From assembly GCA_902783215.1 (NCBI GenBank), contig CACZQD010000034.1, positions 1-9,684 of the forward strand: a stretch of 9,684 nucleotides of DNA, written 5' to 3'. The notes under the pieces were generated by a model, which was given only the letters and a program-made list of their open reading frames with translations, did no database searches and had not been told where the DNA came from. Of this stretch, positions 4,904-9,684 are shown one piece after another. This stretch comes from an uncultured Erysipelotrichaceae bacterium (GTDB taxonomy: Bacteria > Bacillota_I > Bacilli_A > RF39 > UBA660). Position numbers and translations under genes: made by a program. The stretch's first letter is position 1. Each line of letters begins with the position of its first letter.

Positions 4904-6346
4904 ATGAAGATTGCTAATAAAGTAAAAGATAATATTGATTATATTAAAAATCTTAATAATAGTTCTGATTTAATAACTCGAATTATTTCAAACAAAATAG
5001 GATATGCATTTTTAGAGAGTGTATCTAGTGATGATAAAATTAGTAATTTTCTTAACAAAGCCATTTCTCGATTAGAAAATTTTAATAATTTATATGATGA
5101 ATTAAAAAATCATATATATAATAGTAATTTATCAATTTTAGATAAATTAGATGATGTTTTCTATTATTTAGCAAATGGATTCACTATTATTTTTATTCAT
5201 AACAGTACTAAGGCAATTGTTGTTGAAACACGAGCGCACTTGGATAGAGGGGTAGTTGAATCAAGTGTTGAACCTGTTATTCGCGGTCCAAAAGATAGTT
5301 TTACAGAAAATCATCCTACCAACATTGGTCTTATTCGTAAAAGAATAAAGGATCATAACTTGTTATTTCAAGATTTAAAGATCGGGACAAGAAGTCAGAC
5401 TAAAGTTTCTATTGGATATATAAATGGAATAGCAAATTTAGATAATGTTCAAAGAATAAATTCATTAATAAGAAAAATAAATATAGATGCCATAATTGAT
5501 ACAGGATATATTCGAGAATTTTTAGAAAAGGAAAATACAGTATTTCCTAAAATGATAAGTACTGAAAGGCCAGATTTAGTATGTAGTTCTCTACTTAATG
5601 GAAAAATTATTATTATGGTTGAAAACTCTCCTACTATTTTAGTTTTACCTGGTTTGTTTATTGATTTTATTCATTCTCCAGAAGATTATTATCAGAAACC
5701 TTTAAATATTACATTTAATAGATTATTAAGGTTAATATGCTTTTTTGTTACTCTTTTAGTACCCGCACTATATATATCTTTAATGACTTATAATCAAGAA
5801 ATAATTCCCGATGAATTATTAGTATCTTTAGCTGCTCAACGTGAGGGAATACCCTTCCCAACAGGGTTAGAAGTTTTAATTTTTGTAATTGTATTTGAAA
5901 TATTAAGAGAGGCTGATTTAAGATCTCCTAAAATTACTGGATCAGCGATTAGTATTGTTGGTGCATTAATACTAGGTGATGCTGCTGTGGCAGCTGGTTT
6001 AGTATCACCTATTGTTATCATTATTGTGGCTATTACATCTATTAGTGAACTTGTTTTTTATGATATAGATATGATTAGTGCAGTCAGAGAATGGAGAGTC
6101 ATTTTTATAATTGCTTCATTACTTATGGGATTAATTGGTGTTTTTGTAGCTCTTTTTATCTTTATTATTCGACTTGTAAGTATAGAAACACTAGGAATTC
6201 CTTATTTAACGCCAATTACTCCAGATTACATAAAACAATGGAAAGATATTATATATCGAATGCCAATCAGAAAATTAAAAGACCGACCAAAGTTTTTAAC
6301 TAAAAATACTAAAAGGATGGGATCAAATGAAAAAGGTTCTATTTAG
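4904..6346 (+). CDS. gerAA: Spore germination receptor subunit A (GerAA family)
   Basis: This 480-residue A subunit of a germinant receptor resides in the inner spore membrane and acts with the B and C subunits to sense nutrients. A large soluble N-terminal region (1 to about 265) carries the family hallmark EPVIRGPKDSFTENHPTN (123-140) with LIRKRIK after it, and STERPD (219-224). The membrane domain (about 273-428) has hydrophobic segments near 275-295, 322-335, 346-367, 368-385 and 397-425, with EGIPFPTGLE (314-323) and FEILREADLR (331-340) as expected. Start 4904 was chosen for AGGTGA four bases upstream; an upstream TTG at 4877 lacks a ribosome site. SpoVAF is a paralogue with the same fold, but the attached C and B genes identify a receptor operon. 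The nutrient ligand cannot be told from sequence. Confidence 0.93.
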   Translation: MKIANKVKDNIDYIKNLNNSSDLITRIISNKIGYAFLESVSSDDKISNFLNKAISRLENFNNLYDELKNHIYNSNLSILDKLDDVFYYLANGFTIIFIHNSTKAIVVETRAHLDRGVVESSVEPVIRGPKDSFTENHPTNIGLIRKRIKDHNLLFQDLKIGTRSQTKVSIGYINGIANLDNVQRINSLIRKINIDAIIDTGYIREFLEKENTVFPKMISTERPDLVCSSLLNGKIIIMVENSPTILVLPGLFIDFIHSPEDYYQKPLNITFNRLLRLICFFVTLLVPALYISLMTYNQEIIPDELLVSLAAQREGIPFPTGLEVLIFVIVFEILREADLRSPKITGSAISIVGALILGDAAVAAGLVSPIVIIIVAITSISELVFYDIDMISAVREWRVIFIIASLLMGLIGVFVALFIFIIRLVSIETLGIPYLTPITPDYIKQWKDIIYRMPIRKLKDRPKFLTKNTKRMGSNEKGSI

Positions 6347-7424
6347 TTTAATACTATCGTTTATTTTAACAGGATGTTTTAATTATAATGAATTAAATGA
6401 TTATGCAATTGTTACTAGTTTAGCAATTGATTATAAAAAAGATAATTATATGGTTAGTTTACTTATTTCTAATTCTAGTAAAGAAAGCAATGCAGAAAAG
6501 AAAAATATTATATATTCTGGGAAAGGAAAAACTATTTATGAAGCACTAAAAGATATAGATTTAATATCTCCAAAAAAAATATATTTAGGACATTTATCAT
6601 CTGTTATTATTTCTGAAAGTAGTGCGAAAAAGGGATTATATGATACATTTGAATTATTATTAGAAGATCCTCAAATTAGTAAAAATTTTTATATTGCTTT
6701 AGCTAAAGATACTGAGGCACTAGAAATTTTGAAAGCTGATACAGCTTTAACTAATTTTCCATCACAATACATAGCTAAAAATATTGAATCCTCAAACAAT
6801 ATAACAGGATCTATTGATTCAATTGACTTTAATTCATTACTTCATCAACTTGTAGATGAAAAAAATAATCCCGTTATTAATGGATTTAAGCTAGTTAAAA
6901 ACAACAACAAGAAATATATTAAATTAGATACACTAGGTATTTTTGATAATGATAAACTGATTGGATGGGCCAGTGAAGATGAAAGCAAAGGTATTAATAT
7001 AATTAATAATAAAGTTGATAAAATGTATTCATCCTTAAAATGCACAAATGATAATATAATAATTAATATTGATCAATTAAAAAGCACATTAACAGTAAAA
7101 AATAATACAACATATATAAACATTACTGGTAGATCAAATATAACTGAAAAAACTTGTAATATTAATAAAAACAAAATAAAAGAATTAACAAATAATAAAA
7201 TTAAAAAATATGTCAATAAAGCTATTATATTAGGTCAAAATAATCAGATAGATTTATTTGGAATAAAAAATATATATTATCAAAAGTATCACAACAAATA
7301 TAAAAACATTAAAAACTGGAATAGATATTATCAGAAAAATAAATTTAGCGTTTATGTGAATGTTGATATAAAGAATAATTTAAAAAATAATATAGAAAGG
7401 ATAGCTAATGAAAAAAATTACTAA
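6327..7424 (+). CDS. gerAC: Spore germination receptor lipoprotein subunit C (GerAC family)
   Basis: This 365-residue lipoprotein subunit of the receptor is anchored on the outer face of the inner spore membrane. A short signal peptide (KK, then LFSLILSFI) ends in the lipobox LTGC, so Cys17 should be acylated. Ger(x)C landmarks follow: ELNDYAIVTSLAIDY (22-36) in the first domain, and near the C terminus DLFGIKNIYYQKYHN with NWNRYYQKNKFSVYVNVDI, which matches the usual D-x-F-G ... W ... V-x-V pattern. The middle is very rich in Asn and Lys, in line with the genome's AT bias. The start at 6327 has AAGGAT upstream. It overlaps the A gene by 20 nt and the B gene by 17 nt, so the three subunits are probably translationally coupled. 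Confidence 0.92.
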   Translation: MKKVLFSLILSFILTGCFNYNELNDYAIVTSLAIDYKKDNYMVSLLISNSSKESNAEKKNIIYSGKGKTIYEALKDIDLISPKKIYLGHLSSVIISESSAKKGLYDTFELLLEDPQISKNFYIALAKDTEALEILKADTALTNFPSQYIAKNIESSNNITGSIDSIDFNSLLHQLVDEKNNPVINGFKLVKNNNKKYIKLDTLGIFDNDKLIGWASEDESKGINIINNKVDKMYSSLKCTNDNIIINIDQLKSTLTVKNNTTYINITGRSNITEKTCNINKNKIKELTNNKIKKYVNKAIILGQNNQIDLFGIKNIYYQKYHNKYKNIKNWNRYYQKNKFSVYVNVDIKNNLKNNIERIANEKNY

Positions 7425-8499
7425 TCTAGAAATAGGTACAATTACATATTTTTTAATAAGATCTTGCTTATTTTCTATTTGCTTTAATACTTTAATTCAA
7501 GTTTCTAAACAAGATAGTTATATAAGCATTATTATTGGAGCAATTATTGGGATAATTCCTTTATCTGTTTTTTACTTGTTATTTAATTATGAACCTTCAC
7601 TTAATATATTTCAAAAAATAAAAGTATTACTTGGCAAATATTTAGGAAGTATAGTTAATGTAATACTGGTACTGCTAATATTTAGTATAAGTATAATATT
7701 ATTTAACGATTTAATTACTTTTATACGTTATCAATATTTGGATAATACTCCTATTTTTATTATTTCAATAGCATTTGGATTAGTAATTTATTATACATTA
7801 ATCAAAGGTATAAATAGTATTTTAAGGGCATCTAGTATTTTCTTTTTTATGTGTATAATTCTATTTATAATTAGCATTAGTGGATTAATTTTTAAAATAG
7901 ATATTAGTAATTATACTCCTTCATTGATTAATAACTATTATCGTGGTTCATTTCTTTGTTTATCATATAATTTATTACCTATGATATTATTGTTACTAAT
8001 TCCTAAAGAAAGAATTGTTCAAAATAGTAAGAGTTTTAAATTTATTATTATTTTTTACTTAATTGCGATCTTATCAGTATTAATGACATTATTAAGTGTG
8101 ATAGGAATATTTGGATGGAAATTGTCTATATTATATAATTATCCTGAATTTCAGATATTAAAATATGTATATTTTAAAGGATTATCTTCTAAATTAGATA
8201 GTATTTTATACTTACAATGCTTATTTGATACAGTTATTTATATTATATTTAGTTCTTTTTTCATATTTAATGGAGTAATTACAATTCTTAAAAAGAAAAG
8301 GAATATAATTCGCATTATAATTCCTTTACTATTTATTATATTTAATGAAAAAATATCTAACATTTTTTTATTAAAATCATTATCATTTCAAACAATTTCT
8401 AATATAATTTTTATTATAATTACATCAATATTATTTATTCTAGTAATTAGTTTACTTTTTAAAAAGGAAAATCCAAACAAGAACTCCTGCAATAGCTAA
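7408..8499 (+). CDS. gerAB: Spore germination receptor subunit B (GerAB family, APC-type membrane protein)
   Basis: This 363-residue integral membrane subunit belongs to the APC transporter superfamily and is thought to hold the germinant-binding site. About ten hydrophobic segments can be counted, near residues 10-30, 38-58, 80-100, 114-133, 142-163, 180-198, 211-237, 264-291, 300-318 and 328-351. Family motifs include KGINSILRASSI (133-144), equivalent to the conserved R-A-S-E-I stretch, and YPEFQILKYVYFKGLSSKLD (245-264), equivalent to YPxFQxLKyI. AAGGATAG precedes the ATG at 7408 inside the end of the C gene. The last 48 nt overlap the convergent tail-anchored gene, so the C-terminal tail (349-363) is encoded opposite that gene's membrane anchor. 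Receptor operons occur in several gene orders; A-C-B is less familiar than the A-B-C of B. subtilis gerA. Confidence 0.9.
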   Translation: MKKITNLEIGTITYFLIRSCLFSICFNTLIQVSKQDSYISIIIGAIIGIIPLSVFYLLFNYEPSLNIFQKIKVLLGKYLGSIVNVILVLLIFSISIILFNDLITFIRYQYLDNTPIFIISIAFGLVIYYTLIKGINSILRASSIFFFMCIILFIISISGLIFKIDISNYTPSLINNYYRGSFLCLSYNLLPMILLLLIPKERIVQNSKSFKFIIIFYLIAILSVLMTLLSVIGIFGWKLSILYNYPEFQILKYVYFKGLSSKLDSILYLQCLFDTVIYIIFSSFFIFNGVITILKKKRNIIRIIIPLLFIIFNEKISNIFLLKSLSFQTISNIIFIIITSILFILVISLLFKKENPNKNSCNS

Positions 8500-9270
8500 T
8501 AATAATATAATTAAAACCAAAATCCACCATTTCTTCTTTTTAGGTTTTTCTACACCATCAACAAAATCACTTTTAGAAAAACCAAAACTACTTCCAAAAA
8601 ATGATTTATCTAAATCAGAAGTAATTGTAGGTTCCAATTGTTTTTCTTTTTCAATCATTTGTGATATAGATGAAGCATCTCCTACCATAGTATCTGATTT
8701 TAACTCATCCAATAAGCCTTGACTTTCACTTAATTTATTCAATTCACTATTATTAGATATTGTATGTATTAACTCTTTTAATTCTTCCTCACTATTATTA
8801 AATTCTTCTTTTCTTAAATTAAGATTATTTATTTCTTGATAATTAGTATTTTTAAGATTACGATATTTATTTTCTTCTAGATCACTTTCTTCTTTTGCTT
8901 TTGAAATAACATCAACTATATCGTAATTTTTTTCTTCTTCAACTATTTGATCTTCTTCTGGTTTAATATCCATTATGTCATAGCTACGATGATTATCCGT
9001 CATTTTATCACGTGGATTCACTACTCCTATTGGACTATCCTTCATTGCTTGATGATATTTGCGCTCATTCTTATAGTTTTCACGTTCCTTTAACATCTCT
9101 TTAACTTTAGTAATATCCACTTGATTAGTTGTCTCAATGGTTTTGACAGCTTCAATATTAGAATAGCTATCTAAATCTTGTATATTCTTATAAATGTCAG
9201 CATTTTTCGCACTGCGTCCTTTAAAATTACTACTATCTTTTTTGTAATATCTTTCCATTCGGCTAGCCAT
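8452..9270 (-). CDS. Unrecognised tail-anchored membrane protein
   Basis: This 272-residue protein has no recognisable enzymatic domain. Residues 1-240 are hydrophilic, highly charged and largely helix- or disorder-prone; 20-75 are mixed-charge (VDITKVKEMLKERENYKNER), 103-170 are acidic. A single hydrophobic segment (about W248-F270) ends two lysines before the stop and is preceded by KPKKKK. This is the layout of a tail-anchored protein with its bulk in the cytoplasm. The motif YDIMDI (97-102) recurs as YDIVDV (116-121), suggesting a short linear binding motif. The start at 9270 is supported by AGGTGA four bases upstream within a longer AAGAAGGTGA; the Met four codons on has none. It is divergent from ferredoxin and convergent with gerB, overlapping it by 48 nt. 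A role as membrane adaptor or scaffold is a guess. Confidence 0.8.
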   Translation of the reverse strand: MASRMERYYKKDSSNFKGRSAKNADIYKNIQDLDSYSNIEAVKTIETTNQVDITKVKEMLKERENYKNERKYHQAMKDSPIGVVNPRDKMTDNHRSYDIMDIKPEEDQIVEEEKNYDIVDVISKAKEESDLEENKYRNLKNTNYQEINNLNLRKEEFNNSEEELKELIHTISNNSELNKLSESQGLLDELKSDTMVGDASSISQMIEKEKQLEPTITSDLDKSFFGSSFGFSKSDFVDGVEKPKKKKWWILVLIILLLAIAGVLVWIFLFKK

Positions 9271-9288
9271 TCTATCACCTTCTTAATA

Positions 9289-9317
9289 ATGATATCACAA
9301 ATTGTCAAATATTTAAA
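9289..9317 (-). promoter_or_regulatory. Extended -10 promoter for the tail-anchored gene
   Basis: On the minus strand TTTAAA (9317-9312), a 17-nt spacer ending in TGA, and TATCAT (9294-9289) give an extended -10 promoter with a moderate -35. Eight bases separate the -10 from AGGTGA (9280-9275). Confidence 0.5.
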
Positions 9318-9324
9318 GTTCTTA

Positions 9325-9353
9325 TTGATTTTTTTATGATATTTATTTATAAT
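9325..9353 (+). promoter_or_regulatory. SigA-type promoter for ferredoxin
   Basis: TTGATT (9325-9330), a 17-nt spacer and a perfect TATAAT (9348-9353) precede the gene. The perfect ribosome site AGGAGG begins at 9360, six bases after the -10, so the transcript should begin at the ribosome site itself. Confidence 0.68.
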
Positions 9354-9371
9354 TTATTTAGGAGGAATTTT

Positions 9372-9566
9372 ATGAAAGTTAAAGTTAATAAAGATTTATG
9401 TATAGGTTGTGGTGCATGTCAAGCTATCGCACCAGATGTTTTTGAAATTGAAGATGATGGTTTAGCAACAGCTAAAGTTAGTGAAGTACCAGAAAACATT
9501 AAAGAAGATGTTATTGATGCTTTAGAAGGATGTCCAACTAGTGCGATTGAAGAAGTAAATGAATAA
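9372..9566 (+). CDS. fer: Single-cluster [4Fe-4S] ferredoxin
   Basis: This 64-residue acidic cytoplasmic ferredoxin is a small low-potential electron carrier. The cluster ligands are complete: CIGCGAC gives Cys10, Cys13 and Cys16, and Cys54 in EGCPTSAI is the fourth. There is no second CxxCxxC, so it is the one-cluster type seen in Bacillus and Thermotoga rather than the clostridial 2[4Fe-4S] type. VNKDLCIGCGACQAIAPDVF and the central EIEDDGLA are typical. The start at 9372 was chosen for AGGAGG six bases upstream; an in-frame Met at 9336 lies within the promoter. The gene is monocistronic, followed by tandem hairpins. Its partners cannot be told from this window; the NifU-domain protein at 612-842 could serve its cluster assembly, but that is inference. 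Confidence 0.95.
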   Translation: MKVKVNKDLCIGCGACQAIAPDVFEIEDDGLATAKVSEVPENIKEDVIDALEGCPTSAIEEVNE

Positions 9567-9571
9567 AAAAG

Positions 9572-9602
9572 AAAACTAATAAACTAGTATTTATTAGTTT
9601 TT
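9572..9602 (+). terminator. First intrinsic terminator after ferredoxin
   Basis: AAAACTAATAAA (9572-9583) pairs perfectly with TTTATTAGTTTT (9590-9601) around a 6-nt loop, beginning five bases after the ferredoxin stop. The right arm ends in a run of T (9598-9602). The stem is AT-rich and the A run on the left could let it act in both directions. Confidence 0.75.
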
Positions 9603-9614
9603 CAGAGTGTAGAC

Positions 9615-9656
9615 AAACCCCTAGATTTTTTTCTAGGAGTTTTCTTTTCTTATCTT
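9615..9656 (+). terminator. Second hairpin with T-rich tail
   Basis: AAACCCCTAGA (9615-9625) pairs with TCTAGGAGTTT (9632-9642) with one C-A mismatch around a loop of six T. A T-rich tail with a few C follows to about 9656. It is more GC-rich than anything nearby. It may back up the first terminator or end a separate short transcript. Confidence 0.6.
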
Positions 9657-9684
9657 TAAAAACATAATAATTGGAAATTTCGAA

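Noticed and set aside
5836..6021. 61-codon minus-strand open frame inside gerAA
   Set aside because: It is the antisense shadow of the membrane domain of GerAA, with no ribosome site or recognisable product.
6091..6303. 70-codon plus-strand frame inside gerAA
   Set aside because: It lies out of frame entirely within a well-supported gene; composition is a frame-shifted reading of membrane codons.
6845..7045. 66-codon minus-strand frame inside gerAC, looking hydrophobic
   Set aside because: The hydrophobicity arises from the antisense of Lys/Asn/Asp-rich codons; no start signals were seen.
8513..8547. AAAACC...GGTTTT as a terminator after gerB
   Set aside because: There are only six pairs across a loop of over 20 bases, within the coding sequence of the tail-anchored gene.
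9303..9308. Perfect TTGACA on the minus strand as -35 of the tail-anchored gene
   Set aside because: At 16-18 nt spacing the -10 would be TTAAGA/TAAGAA, overlapping the ribosome site; TTTAAA-N17-TATCAT with TG fits better.
1..9684. CRISPR array, insertion sequence, prophage or toxin-antitoxin island
   Set aside because: No spaced direct repeats, transposase or integrase motifs, or phage or toxin genes were seen; the gene content is ordinary chromosomal.
1..9684. Mycoplasma-type code (TGA as Trp)
   Set aside because: Trp is encoded by TGG in the frames checked, and full-length family members are obtained with the standard code.

Overview
This is a very AT-rich chromosomal window from a low-G+C Gram-positive bacterium. 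Tryptophans are encoded by TGG, and long frames run open without needing TGA as a sense codon, so the standard bacterial code applies and a Mycoplasma-type code is excluded. Three tricistronic germinant-receptor genes and a YutH/CotS-type coat protein show that the lineage forms spores, or did until recently. The best guess is an uncultivated or gut-associated member of the Bacilli/Erysipelotrichia side of Firmicutes. That placement is inference from gene content and base composition.

Layout. 1-150: tRNA-Val(UAC) on the minus strand with its own promoter. 151-842: a divergent pair, a YugI/CvfD-type S1-domain RNA-binding protein (minus) and a stand-alone NifU C-terminal-domain Fe-S scaffold (plus). 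829-2387 (minus): a YutH-like coat protein preceded by an unrecognised protein ending in a near-perfect coiled coil. 2457-4804 (minus): ecfA1-ecfA2-truA, the usual Firmicutes order but without ecfT. 4904-8499 (plus): a spore germination receptor operon in the order A-C-B, with overlapping reading frames. 8452-9270 (minus): an unrecognised tail-anchored membrane protein, convergent with and overlapping the B-subunit gene. 9372-9566 (plus): a single-cluster [4Fe-4S] ferredoxin followed by two tandem hairpins.

How the genes fit together. The germination operon and the YutH-like gene belong to spore biology. The NifU-domain protein and the ferredoxin belong to Fe-S metabolism. tRNA-Val, TruA and the S1 protein belong to translation and RNA. 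The most unusual item is the ECF ATPase pair. Both keep ECF-specific C-terminal signatures and intact Walker A motifs. EcfA1 has lost the Q-loop Gln, the catalytic Glu and the switch His, and has a degraded signature; EcfA2 has lost the switch His. No transmembrane partner is encoded beside them.

Regulatory structure is easy to read. Most genes that start a transcription unit have a recognisable -10 element only 4-15 bases from the Shine-Dalgarno sequence, which implies 5' leaders of about 10-20 nt. Convergent genes overlap: the NifU-domain gene hides an intrinsic terminator inside a dual-coding overlap, and the gerB/tail-anchored pair shares 48 nt. No insertion sequence, CRISPR array, phage gene or attachment site was seen, and no stretch over 300 bases lacks a gene.
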